This document shows, piece by piece, positions 27,301 to 36,512 of a DNA stretch of 64,000 bases; position 1 is the stretch's first letter, and each line of letters opens with the position of its first letter. The stretch is from Arctopsyche grandis (lineage: Eukaryota > Arthropoda > Insecta > Trichoptera > Hydropsychidae). Location: positions 8,721,001 through 8,785,000 of the forward strand of contig NC_135358.1 in assembly GCF_051622035.1 (NCBI RefSeq). Reading direction: 5' to 3'. The notes under the pieces are model-generated. The model had not been told where the DNA came from, did no database searches, and was given only the letters and a program-made list of their open reading frames with translations. The translations under genes were made by a program, and so were the position numbers.

Positions 27301-30300
27301 TTCATTTGATTATTAAATATTAATTTGAAACATTCACTTATCGAGAAACGGGAATGGGAATTGCATGCGTTATAGTGGCATTGCAACGCATGCTGGGTTC
27401 AGCTAGTGCTTTTATAAATTTGCAGAAAAGTTACATATACTTTTATACATAAGATAATGTTAAAAAAATCACCTCATAGTGTTTTAGGAGCTAGCTGATG
27501 AAGTTGTCGAAACCCTTGGAATTTAAGTTTCTGCAAGGACCGTGAGAAATATTATAGAAGTGTACAAAAAATATCGATAAAAAAGGGGGTGCTTCAAACT
27601 TTTCGCATATATGTATATAAATTTGCTGAAATATTGATTTTTTATGTAAGATTTGTCTTCGTTTCGAACGTAACAGATCAAATTATGGATAGTTTTGGGA
27701 ATGTAGCTCCTTCAATTGAAGATAAAAAGTCGTAACAAACACACGCATTGTTAGATCTGGTCTAAATGGAGTAGAGCTCGTCTCGTGTTTAGAGCAATAA
27801 ACACTGTATCGATTAGAATGCGAAGACAGTTATACGCGCTCGCCATTCCAGTTTAGCTCGGCTAAAAGGGAAAGCGGCTTTGAACGCGGCCTCAGCAGCC
27901 GCGTTTAACGGTTTTACACCACACACCAATACGAGAAGTAACAGAACATCACCATCATCATCATCATCATCATCGACGAGAGAAATTGTATCTGACCTAC
28001 GCTAGAACATCAATACGTAATGGAGTCGCAACCGAAACAGTCGAGAAAAATGTGAAACCCAACGCGTCGCCGTAAGAATTACGCGTTTCTCGTCCACCGT
28101 ATCGGATATCGATTAAGGAGTCAGTGGGACGAGGTGTGGGAAAGCCGAGGACCAGTTCTGGGCCGCGCGAGGGGATGATGATGATGATGATGCGCTGGCC
28201 CAGAGACGGACGCAATCCGAGTGGCGATCTCGAATGGAGTAGTACATACATAGTAGCTCGACTCAACAATTGGGAACGAGTAACGGTAGACAAGCGCACG
28301 TCACAAACGCGCACTCTAATGTCATACACATGCTACACTAATTTTTATCGCATGTGAAATGTGTACATACACATATTCTATTGGTAAGTGATGGTTGGCG
28401 CTTGTCCGCACTCTGCTCCAGTTCGATTCTTGAAGTTTTGGTTCGTTTTTGCAAAGACCATTCTGCATGGTAACCTTCGACTGTGGCGAATGCAATCGTC
28501 CGACACTTGTGAAGAATGTATTTGGCGAAAGTCAGTTCCGTTACGTTACCAAAGTGGAAGAATCAATTTTGGCGATTGGAGCAGGTGACCAAACAGCGCA
28601 CTTGCTTGATTCGTGACCACTTGCTCGTTTGTCCATCTTCGAGCCACTCCGGTCGTCGGGTTTAGACAAGTGTTGACAATCGATCTTGCACACTTCCACC
28701 TTCCGCCGAATTGAGGTGAAAGAATTACTATGGGTTACTCGATCAGATCGTCGACTTTCGATTTGGGCAAATGGACCGCGAACGAAATGCACAATTGCAC
28801 GCACATTACTGCAATCTGTTCAGCTGGATCGGTGAAATTTTCTAAAAATTATTCTGAATGAAAGTTGCACTTTAGGATACCGATTTTGATACAAATCGGT
28901 GTTTGATACAAAATTAAAATGCTTAAAAAATCTCATCAAAAAAAAAAAAAAAAGTAATCGGAAAGAGCAGACGTTGTGCTAAATTTCACTTCAAACATTT
29001 TATGTATTGTTCAATGCATTAAGGTAGAAGCTTGTTGCCAAAAAAGAAGTGTAGAAGCTTGTTGCCTTTACTCCCGTTGGCCCATTTTGCGCCTGATCAT
29101 AAAATAGCCTAGTTCCAGAGTTGTACTTTAGGATACTGATGTTGATACAAATCGGTATTTGATACAAAATTAAAATGCTTAAAAAATCTCATCAAAAAAA
29201 AAGTACCCGGAAAGGACGGACGGTGTGCTAAATTTAAATAAAAGTAGATAAAAGTAGAAAATTAAAATTAAATAAAAGTAGAAGTTTAGAAGCCGAAAAA
29301 TTCCTTTACTCCTGTTGGCTCATTCTGTGCCTAACCATAAAATAGCCTAGTTCAAGTAAATCAATCACAGCTCGAAATTAAACATTTTACGTGTATAAAT
29401 CATCATCATCATCATCATTTACAACCATTTACCGTCCACTGCTGGACGAAGGCCTCTACAATACGCTTCCACTCGTCTCCGTTTTGCGCAACTCTCGTCC
29501 ATCTCACGCTAGGGTTACCAAATATTCGAATATCGAATATCTAATAGTAGGTTTAAATTACGTTTAGATAAAGATAATATTAAATTTTAAGATAATCCTT
29601 ATCTGATACGTCAAATAGAATCAAAGGTGTTGTATATTGAAAATAAAAAAATAATTTTGTATAAAAAGTATTCGAATACACAGATTTGAGATCCGTAAAT
29701 TCACAACCCACACATTTTACTAATTTCGTCTACCTATCTTCCTTGCAATCTTCATTTTACCCTTTTACATTCTCTCGGGTACCATTCTAGCACTTCTTTC
29801 GTTCATTCTTCTAGCCACGTGACCCACCCATTACCATTTTAATCTCTTTAATTTGTCCAATATATGTATCCACTACCCTTTTCATACTTCTCACCCTCGT
29901 ATTCTGCTTCATATCTTTCCTCATTATGCCAGGCATACAGCGTTCCATATTTCTTTGAAAGCATTCGACATGTTTCTTTGAAAGCATTCCTTCAATTTTA
30001 TTCAATTAATATTTTTTATGACACAATGAGCTGACAATCTTTATAATAAAAACAATAAATATTGAAATCGTATGCGATATATATGTATTATAAATATCTT
30101 GAAAAGGACAATTTTGAGAATCCTCATAATCTGAGGTGTACAAATTTCCTTGAAACTTATCAAGCCGTCATTATACCGTAGATTTAAGTGCATTTTTTGT
30201 CAAGGTACTAAAAGGTTTTTTTCTGGTGAAACAGATAACATGGTATTTGATGTTATCTTTTAATCATTATTTACACAAAAAGTACAATGTAAACAATTTC

Positions 30301-33300
30301 CATTGAACTTATTACAGGAAACTTTTACAACACTACTAATTCAAATTTATATTCAATAGAGTTTTTAGAAATGGTTCAAAATAAATTATCATATTAAGCA
30401 GAGGTGCAGTATCAGGAGGTAGATCAGATAAAATGAAGCATACCTGCAGTTGAGATGAATGTATGTATATATGTACATACATAGATACTAGATGTATCAT
30501 AATCTGGTATATGTATAAGAATATTTAAGATCTGATTGAAGTCAAAATATATAAATGGTTCCTAGAAACAGATCCAAATTGAATGTCAGGTGATTATAAC
30601 TAAAATGGGTAGTGTCTTTGTGTTGCGTCTGGTACCTATCAAAACATTACCTTCAATTCATCCAACACGCTATTACCAAGTTAAAGTTTAAGAAAATTGC
30701 TATAATTAATCAATTTATAGCAGCGTATCGTATATTTAAAGCGGTTCGGGCTAATGTGCACATTTAAATTACGGTCGCTGCGCTTCATCAAGTTTCACTT
30801 TGGTGGAAGAGATTCAAATTTGGGTTGCGTTATGGATTCTCGCCATTGACCTCCATTCCACAATGGCGAGCAACTACAATTGTTCCGTGGAGACGAGACC
30901 ACCAAGTGAAAGGAGAAGTTGTTGTCGAGCAAACCAAATATGAGCAAAAATGTCACCAGCATGACCCGAGAAACGGAAAGTTCCAAGTTGAACCATCATT
31001 GCAGCAAAACGCATTGCATCTACACCCACAAGATCATACAGAGATAAAATCTAGCAATTTCAAACATTTCGCTTTATTTATTTCCAATATGTCAGTCATC
31101 CAAATATTACATCGACAGCTTGTGGAGCAAATAAACATTAATTTAGAAAAAAAAAACCACAATTGTATAAATACTATGTATGTACACTATCGATCATTTT
31201 ATAACAAGCCTATAGAATAGCATCTGATCCGAGACGTTTTATAATACTGCATGACAGTCAGTAAAAACGTTTATCACGATGAAACAGCAAAGCTCCCAAA
31301 CGGAGCAAGAGTCAATAATCGCTGTTTGATTTTTCATGGGAACATTTATGTCATGTTTACTTAAGTTATGAACTCGAAGGTGAACATTGCAGTACTTTTA
31401 CAACTGGAGTTAATCCGAAACAAGGGTAAGAGTATCGGAAAAGTGGAAACTGCAGTTACGATATTTACTCTACTTATGCGACACACCTACATATGATATG
31501 TATGTATATAGTATATATATGTTATATATTCGACTTCTAGACCAGACAAGATTTGATAACAAACAAAAGATGAACGCTTGGACACCGCTAATCAAAACCA
31601 CATATACAAGCGGTTTTTATCCCTACATTTAGCGCATCGCTAATTTGTTCAGGTACAGTTAAATCTTACTCACTATCCGCACTACCTATTCGATTGTCCG
31701 TTATCCGGATAATTCAAATACGTACATTCAAACATTGCTATTATGTAAGGTGCCCAGGTCTTGAGGACACTTTAGTAAACATTGATATAAAAAAAAATCG
31801 TTTAGAAACAGTCTTTATTGATCATATCGTCCATTCATTACAATTTTAATTACGTTACTTTACTATAAAAAAAACAGTTCAAAGTTCAAAAACCTTTAGA
31901 AAACTACTGAAATTTTAATACTCAACAATATTTAACGTTTCTTTGTATTTTTTTGAGTAAATCTTCATTTTTCTTCAACAAATTCAGGAACGATGTGCTA
32001 TCCAGATTTATATTATAATTCCTGCCAATGTTTCAACCGCTAGTCTAGATTTTTCATTTGTCCAGATATAATTGCAAATGGAAAATGTTCGCTCTACCCG
32101 GCAAACACAATGCAATTGCAATCAAAATTTTTATATTGTCATGGGGAATATTTCGATATTTCAACAAATCAAAAATAGTCATCCATTTATCATCAATTAC
32201 ATCTTCTGTCCACTCTCTTTTAAAATAATTTAATTAAAAGAGGACAATTTTCCCTCGAGGAACTCCTTTGAGTACACAATTTTTGAGGAGGACAAGGTTT
32301 CGAAAAGGAGGACATCTGGTCACCGTATATTATGCAATATCACATGCGACATAACCTTAACCGGGACATAACCTCAACATTGTGTCCTAATCGATCGGAA
32401 AACGCTAATTCGCGTCTATTTGAACGTTATTTAAGGTAACATTACGGTAAAATAAAACTCTAACTTATTGGAATTGCATCATCACGTTTTTAGTTTGCTT
32501 CCCGAACAATTTCACTGTCTCAATCAGACGCACGCACGACTTTTAGACATTTTGACATTATTGTGACGTCACTAAGTTGAACGAATTATAAACATTTTGA
32601 TTGAACTTTCAAACCGTTTTTGAGCAGCAATTTTGTCGTCAGGCATTGATGACAGTCAACTTTAGCTGCTTTTATAATGTTCAATAACTTTATCATGTCT
32701 CTCTCATCTATGGACTAAGCCAACTGCTTTTTACTTTCTTCTTGCCTAAACTAGTGCCCGGTACTTTCGTTAATTCTCCTCGTGTACTTATATGGAAATT
32801 TCTTCAAAAGATTTAAGCCTCAGGGCTAGGCAATCAATCACACACAAAACCCGTAATATCAACTCACAATCCAAACGTATGGATTTTAGGTCAATTAACG
32901 AAGAATTTCTTTCAGACTTGGTCATGCCGAGCCGGTGTTGTGCAAGATGGTGACTCTTTTTAGCTCAGCACTTGTCAACACCGGATCTGTGGATCGCTTT
33001 CGGCAGTTTAATATCAACAGCAATGGGTGCCAGGAGGTTAACGCGAACGCACTTTGTCCCAACTCCACTTTCCAACTATGTAGGTGTCTATCGGTTCACC
33101 CCAACCAGCCGAAAGACATCTAAATTAACGGTTTTTTGCAAATTCTCAAGGTTTGCGAACCAAAACTATACTAGCGAAACCTGATCATCGCCGTTTCATT
33201 GAAAAATGTTCAGAATGTCGACGTAATTCGAACACCGTTTTAAGACATCTGACCGCCTTAGCGACTCCTCGACATATCCGGCAGCAAAACTCACCAATGG

Positions 33301-36300
33301 CAATGGAACAAATGTCGAGCGACTCACTACTTCTCAAACCGCCACGGTAGCATACTTGGGTAAGTATACATATTATGTACTATGGAGTATTTTTTCTGGA
33401 TTACATTGGAACTCTGTTAAATAAAATAGTTTAATGGCTAATCTTACTAATTGTTCCACCAGGACAGATTATTCAGTTCCATTAATTTTTCCCCCAAAAA
33501 ATCAGTAAGTCATAAGAAAACTTTAACTCAGTAATCTTCATATAGGTAATTTAACCTTTAGTATTTTTTTTTTTAATTAACATCCTATTTTTACTGTGAT
33601 ATTCAGTTTAGCGAATCTCTATTATTTGTATGTATGTATGTAGGTATGCACTAGATCAAAGTCTCATTTAATTACATATATTGCATTTCGGATCAACGGA
33701 ATTAGTAATTTGTTAATAATTTAAAATTTAAATAATTTTTTTGAAGAAAAAATCGTATTTTTAATTTACTTTTTTGTTTATGTCAGCCGATCATGTGAAC
33801 GAAGTGCGCATGCCGCGTTTCTTTCCACGATATACGATTTCAAGAGGAGAAAAAGAGACGGAGCATGGTGAGTGAGTACTTGCACACACTCACCATGCTC
33901 CATCTCTTTCCACGATATACGATTCCAAGAAGAGACAGAGAGACGGAGCATGTAAAAGAACATTCACACGCACTCCACACGCACGTGGACACGCATTCGA
34001 AAACTATTATATAATATTGTATTATATTTATTGTAGGCAACTTATATTGGTTGTCCAACTATTCATACATACATATATCAGAAGAGGCTGTCTTTAATGA
34101 CGAAATTTTATTTTGAGATATTCTGTACCTTTCTTTGATATTGATTAGCCATTTAATTATATGATAGGATAATACAAAGTCCACAATAAAACAAACGTAA
34201 GACCTGTTTTATATTGAGATTATTGTAATATGGAGACTTGTGAAACAAAATTCAATAACCAGGATATTCAATACTAAACGTGTTATCATTTCAAAATGAA
34301 ATTGTGACACGCATGTTTATCGCCAAAATTAAATACAAATTCGACTTAAAATGAAATGACAAGAATGTTGATTGATTGTTTTCACTTCAGCGAGTTATTC
34401 TCGATGACAGATATGTATGCAGCATTGAATAAAATTTGACACGTTCATATGTGCAATCATGGCGAGCGGATAAGTTACACAAAACGGTGTTCACGATTAT
34501 TTTAGAAAGTGCGTGAAACATTTGCAAAACGAATTAAAGAAAGTAGGTGAATTTGTAAAGTACACTCGAGCGTTTTAACGTCTGTGACATTCAATTCGCG
34601 TGCGGTGACAAATGTGTATTTTTTTTTCCAAACTCACGTGGGTTAGGTTAAGTTCGACACGAACGCGACCGAATACAATCCACTCGCGACCTACCGCAAA
34701 ATCATTTCATTTAGATACAATCATATCATGACTCGTCTTTCAATGGGTATCGTTAATTTAAACATACAATAGTACTATCTTTCCTATGTCTATTTAAATA
34801 ACTTTAAGCCATTCGCGATAACACAGATTAGTCAACTTCTAAATAATCATTGAACAACCAAAAACATACATATCAACTAATGAAATTTTTTTGCAACATA
34901 AAAACGATTGATATAAATAAATTATTTATTTGATCCTAAAAAAAAAATCGCTAGCATTGCACAATTTAGATTTTCATATCCCTTGGATGATTCAAATGTA
35001 TTTACTTTCTCTTTAGGAATATTTGACATAATACGGCATACGATTGAGAAAAAAGTACAATGGAACATTTCCATCCCCGATAAAGGTCCATTTTTATTAG
35101 CACAGCACATACCGGCAACTGCACGTAACCAGCAAGTATGCATATAGAATGTACCAAAGAATACTTTCCGTACTTGCTGGTTACGTGCAGTTGTCGGTAC
35201 CTGCTGTGCTAATATGAATACATTTAAATTGTTTTTCTACAAGAAGTACAATAAGTAATGGTTTTTTTTAGAAATAGAACTTGAGTTGTGGATGCTTCTA
35301 CTTCTAATTAAAAATTCTGTTCTACATATATTATTATTGTCAACTGTATATATTATTTTAGTTTTCCGATCCGTTGTAATTGAAAGTGTCATAGGTCCAC
35401 TTTTTACAATATTTAAAAATACCGAGGGCCTGTAATACGTTTATTCTGCATTGCCAAGTTTCTGGATATATCGAATTAAAATAAGTGATAACAATTTATG
35501 AATAAACTGAAGCAGAAATACTGTTTTTCGAACTGAAAATCTATCTTCCCCCACTAATCAAATATAACGGCTCAAATATCTCGCAAAACATTTAATATAA
35601 CTTTTTCCGTTTTACAATATTTAAAAATTCCGGTGGCTTGTAATAAGTTTATTCTGCTTTTCCGAGATTCTGGACATAACGAATAAAAATAATGATAACA
35701 ATTTGTGAATTAAGTCAAACTGAAATAGTGTTTTTGGAACTGAAAATTGGACTTCCAAATATAACAACTCATATATATCGCCTTCTGTAATTCGATATAC
35801 ATATAATATGTAAATTAATAAAAGTTTTATAGTACCATTGAAAATTCCGAATCCGACTGGATGCCATATACATACATACATATATGTACATATATTATAT
35901 TATATAAATATAATACTAGTGTTTTTACCCGGCTTCGCTCGGTATTTGTAATACAAACAATTTAAACATGACAAAACAATCTAATACTAAACATTCATTT
36001 GTTTTTTTATTGAATTTATTTGAATCAAAAAAAATATATATTTAACGATATTGATGTCATAGTCACTTTGATTTGTTTTCGATGCTCCCAACAAACTTTT
36101 AAACCTTACATGCAAAGTCTCTTTCGAAATTATATATTAGATTATAGTTTGTGAATGACAAGGAAATCCTATCCGTACATGTGTACATACGTATATAGAC
36201 TACTAGGTGTCAATTGATGGAAAAACTGCAGTCGGAAAACTCACCTCTACTGCTGCCGTGCACCGCCGTACTCCAACTGGGACCTTCGACAGCTTCCGAC

Positions 36301-36512
36301 AGTTCCACATAATAGTTCAGTAGCACGAGAAACATCAACAACTGTATACCGACGAGGACCATATTCGTCGACTTTTTGTACACCACGCTCCTGGTCCTGA
36401 GCTGCAGCAGCCGGGGATCTCGCGCGTTTTTCCCACTGGCGACACTGGCGCGCGCCGGAAGCCCGCCACATTTCGAATTGGCGCGCTTCTTCAAACTGGC
36501 GTTTCTACTCAT
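12159..36512 (-). CDS. flz: filzig-type type II transmembrane serine protease, complete gene, 8 coding exons
   Basis: Exons in coding order: 36512-36245, 21650-19135, 19062-18921, 18852-18666, 18591-18407, 17544-17429, 17350-17231, 12323-12159 (stop). All junctions are GT-AG and the phases 1,0,1,2,1,0,0 agree throughout, giving 3699 nt and 1232 aa. Seen: a basic N-tail, a hydrophobic segment at residues about 52-68, a six-Cys clip-like module at 105-152, a long Ser/Thr/Pro/Lys-rich stalk to about 970, activation site R987-IVGG, and a trypsin-fold domain 988-1232 with His1034 (TAAHC), Asp1083 (ENDLAL) and Ser1181 (GDSGGP). Asp1175, six residues before the Ser, predicts trypsin-like cleavage after Lys/Arg. 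Known for the family: insect filzig/Notopleural proteases resemble matriptase and process apical extracellular matrix in epithelia. Inferred: membrane-bound zymogen with an active catalytic triad. I recognise the protease domain as filzig from its conserved blocks. The N-terminal join rests on phase match and logic only. Confidence 0.9.
13489..14473 (+). mobile_element. probable solo LTR with nested hAT MITE
   Basis: The ends are TGTTACG and TAACA, the TG...CA pattern of LTRs. Inside are CTTTAAAAGGA, a TATA-like site with GGTACACACGG downstream, and GC-richer U3-like sequence. A 47-bp unit (TTACGTGTGGACCGCCTGAA onward) starts at about 13735 and again at 13784. The second copy is split by the MITE at 13796-14393. 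No gag/pol nearby. A clean LTR target duplication could not be fixed. Confidence 0.5.
13796..14393. mobile_element. hAT-like MITE with TTCGAATA subterminal arrays
   Basis: Terminal repeats TAGGGATCCCAA / TTGGGATCCCTA. An exact 8-bp target duplication GTGTGGAC stands at 13788-13795 and 14394-14401. Both ends carry arrays of ATTCGAATATTCGAATA. The interior includes an acidic ORF of no known type (13916-14104), probably non-functional. Confidence 0.88.
14474..15868. other. flz intron 7 DNA with GC-rich island
   Basis: No exon found. About 14930-15240 is strikingly GC-rich for this window. It contains TGACGTCA (15113-15120), a perfect CRE-type palindrome, and open frames caused by composition. 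It could be an intronic enhancer or an internal promoter. Function unknown. Confidence 0.35.
15869..16511 (+). mobile_element. non-autonomous Helitron, family 1, carrying a nested hAT MITE
   Basis: 5' end A|TCTTATATATAATTTCGAAA, 3' end CCGAGCGAATCCGGGT then ACCACTAG|T. The internal block 15909-16330 is a separate hAT MITE. Without it the element is about 220 bp, like the copy at 35916-36141. Confidence 0.82.
15909..16330. mobile_element. hAT-like MITE with CCGGGAT arrays
   Basis: Terminal repeats TAGTGCTTCCAATCCCGG and CCGGGATTGGAAGCCTTA. An exact 8-bp duplication GTACATAT stands at 15901-15908 and 16331-16338. Many CACCGGGATCCCGG-type palindromes lie within 90 bp of each end. The middle is AT-rich and non-coding. 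Confidence 0.88.
17231..17350 (-). CDS. flz: flz coding exon 7: specificity pocket
   Basis: Residues 1139-1178: [13 protein letters not shown], then [15 protein letters not shown]. The Asp of KDSC sits at the base of the S1 pocket (chymotrypsin position 189), so cleavage after Lys/Arg is expected. Exactly 40 codons, phase 0 on both sides. Confidence 0.94.
17429..17544 (-). CDS. flz: flz coding exon 6
   Basis: Residues 1100-1138: [25 protein letters not shown] and PSVLQEV blocks typical of trypsin-fold proteases, with the conserved GWG turn. Acceptor AATTTCAG, donor GAAG|GTATGT, phase 0 at the end. Confidence 0.94.
18407..18591 (-). CDS. flz: flz coding exon 5: catalytic Asp
   Basis: Residues 1039-1099. 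It encodes [20 protein letters not shown], an IVHRQYD block and [13 protein letters not shown], in which Asp1083 is the second triad residue. The acceptor TTTGTAG and donor ATTG|GTAAAA keep the frame. Confidence 0.95.
18666..18852 (-). CDS. flz: flz coding exon 4: activation site and catalytic His
   Basis: It begins with the linker CGVRP. That Cys (977) is the expected partner keeping prodomain and protease tied after cleavage. The zymogen cleavage site SGR|IVGG, the WPWQVLV block and the TTAAHC histidine loop (His1034) follow. Donor CCAGG|GTATGC, phase 2. Confidence 0.95.
18921..19062 (-). CDS. flz: flz coding exon 3: end of stalk
   Basis: Residues 929-976. It continues the [11 protein letters not shown] low-complexity stalk, then turns acidic/alanine-rich ([16 protein letters not shown]). 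Acceptor CCATAG, donor CATC|GTATGT, phase 1. It is the bridge between stalk and protease domain. Confidence 0.85.
19135..21650 (-). CDS. flz: flz coding exon 2: clip-like module and Ser/Thr/Pro-rich stalk
   Basis: Residues 90-928. The acceptor TTTGCAG is at 21651-21657 and the donor AAG|GTAAGC at 19134. It opens with [15 protein letters not shown] and holds six cysteines (105, 125, 131, 142, 151, 152) in a compact disulphide module. After that it is low-complexity Ser/Thr/Pro with repeated KKP, KRP and TTKKP motifs and the twice-used phrase [10 protein letters not shown], which looks like a heavily O-glycosylated stalk. The open frame runs on upstream of 21650 into a hydrophobic-looking stretch, but that part is intron read-through (poly-Asn/Lys codons in the polypyrimidine tract), not a signal peptide. 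Confidence 0.93.
22378..22485. repeat. dispersed repeat, copy 2 (inverted)
   Basis: Inverted copy of 4970-5075, including AAAGCCCTCAACATGAGGCC and AGTCCAAGAGACCCTTTC. Inside flz intron 1. Confidence 0.6.
22560..22645. repeat. 45-bp tandem duplication
   Basis: The unit from TACAAAAT through ACAACAACGCATGAACACAT to GCGCGCAT occurs at 22560-22600 and 22605-22645, nearly identical. Confidence 0.85.
23170..23690 (+). repeat. tRNA-derived SINE with internal insertion
   Basis: A box TGGCTTGGTGGTTGG, B box GGATACGATCC. The core TTTGTGACTCCAATTCGATC and 3' domain GGCGCATTGGGGTTTACCTG end in AATAAAATAAAA. About 75 bp of unrelated sequence (23358-23432) splits the core. In flz intron 1. Confidence 0.78.
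23691..25107. other. flz intron 1 DNA, no gene
   Basis: No exon or element identified. A perfect 10-bp inverted repeat GACGTGTTGT/ACAACACGTC stands at 24152-24176. Confidence 0.4.
25108..25250. repeat. dispersed repeat shared with 50460-50645
   Basis: Both copies share TTTTTTTAGATAGTTTT, TTGGAGTGTTTTC, TGATCGATAA and CCCATATTTAAAGAAAT in the same order. Non-coding, no terminal repeats seen. Confidence 0.65.
25251..27004. other. flz intron 1 DNA with a GC-rich patch
   Basis: Mostly AT-rich. About 26390-26640 is GC-rich (CACCGGGACAACGAGCGGCC). No coding frame or transposon ends found. Confidence 0.35.
27005..27406 (+). mobile_element. non-autonomous Helitron, family 2
   Basis: 5' end A|TCTATATATGTATG. 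The 3' hairpin GCATGCGTT/AACGCATGC (27363-27371, 27385-27393) stands 13 nt before the CTAG|T end. It has the same 3' end as the copy at 9936. Inserted between A and T without duplication. Confidence 0.8.
27407..28863. other. flz intron 1 DNA, GC-richer with trinucleotide runs
   Basis: A (CAT)n run at about 27951-27975 and a (GAT)n run at about 28165-28192. A perfect 8-bp hairpin AACGCGGC/GCCGCGTT stands at 27883-27905. No exon supported. Confidence 0.35.
28864..29355. repeat. tandem duplication, period about 256 bp
   Basis: Two diverged copies, each starting ACTTTAGGATAC and CAAATCGGT, passing through AAAATGCTTAAAAAATCTCA and ending CATAAAATAGCCTAGTTC. Confidence 0.8.
29400..30005 (-). pseudogene. 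RTE-type non-LTR retrotransposon 3' remnant, interrupted
   Basis: Minus strand 30005-29698: decayed reverse-transcriptase C-terminal region ([20 protein letters not shown], then after a frameshift [20 protein letters not shown]). After a roughly 190-bp insertion it resumes at 29509 as [20 protein letters not shown], then [11 protein letters not shown], a stop at 29417-29415 and a (GAT)n tail to 29400. The tail and terminal peptide are typical of RTE-clade elements. No functional ORF remains. Confidence 0.75.
29510..29697. mobile_element. hAT-like MITE inside RTE remnant
   Basis: The left end TAGGGTTACCAAATATTCGA is followed by CGAATATCGAATAT. The right end TTTGAGATCCGTA is a weak inverted match. 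No clear target duplication. It interrupts the RTE reading frame. Confidence 0.5.
30006..31745. other. flz intron 1 DNA, no gene
   Basis: AT-rich. The longest open frame (30825-31220) has no recognisable domain. Confidence 0.4.
31746..32327 (-). mobile_element. internally deleted hAT transposon with transposase remnant
   Basis: The end sequences TAAGGTGCCCAG and CTGGTCACCGTA are inverted and are flanked by TATTATG on both sides. On the minus strand a decayed frame reads [18 protein letters not shown], then [20 protein letters not shown] and VETLAG, the C-terminal dimerisation motif of hAT transposases. Frameshifts and large deletions make it inactive. Confidence 0.7.
32328..33820. other. flz intron 1 DNA, no gene
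   Basis: 32930-33350 is GC-richer with overlapping open frames on the plus strand but no recognisable domain or splice context. Nothing else seen. Confidence 0.35.
33821..33952. repeat. 47-bp direct repeat, period 85
   Basis: CTTTCCACGATATACGATT followed by CAAGA, AGAGACGGAGCATG occurs at 33821-33867 and 33906-33952. The spacer holds an inverted GGTGAGTG / CACTCACC pair. Confidence 0.8.
35096..35213. repeat. long inverted repeat, 43-nt arms
   Basis: The arms 35096-35138 and 35171-35213 are inverted complements with about three mismatches (ATTAGCACAGCA start, CACGTAACCAGCAAGTA). The loop is 32 nt. It could be a foldback MITE remnant or a hairpin RNA. No promoter or conservation data. Confidence 0.8.
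35385..35780. repeat. diverged tandem repeat, period about 210 bp
   Basis: Two copies share TTTACAATATTTAAAAAT, GTTTATTCTGC, TTCTGGA and TGATAACAATTT in order. A third, more diverged copy with GTCCACTTTT and ACTGGTGGCTTG stands at about 37182-37450. Confidence 0.7.
35916..36141 (-). mobile_element. non-autonomous Helitron, family 1
   Basis: On the minus strand it starts A|TCTAATATATAATTTCG and ends CCGAGCGAAGCCGGGT, AAAACACTAG|T, inserted between A and T. At 226 bp it is the shortest copy here. It lies only about 100 bp beyond the flz exon 1 donor. Confidence 0.82.
36245..36512 (-). CDS. flz: flz coding exon 1: cytoplasmic tail and signal anchor
   Basis: It encodes residues 1-89. The chosen ATG (36512) has A at -3. 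It gives about 50 mostly basic or small residues, then a hydrophobic run (residues 52-68, [17 protein letters not shown]), which suits an N-in, C-out signal anchor. The exon ends at AGAG|GTGAGT in phase 1, which fits the next exon. An in-frame ATG at 36797 would add 95 residues but reads through GC-rich, UTR-like sequence. An inner ATG (residue 51) would turn the same segment into a cleavable signal peptide, so topology depends on start choice. Confidence 0.72.

Noticed and set aside
30825..31220. 131-residue ORF on the plus strand
   Set aside because: No recognisable domain, AT-rich codons at the end, no splice or promoter context. It lies in flz intron 1 on the opposite strand.
32935..33350. 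Three overlapping small ORFs
   Set aside because: Overlapping frames in a GC-richer patch without known motifs; composition explains them.
36210..36471. Second overlapping frame across flz exon 1
   Set aside because: Shadow of the real frame; it lacks the membrane segment and a phase match to exon 2.
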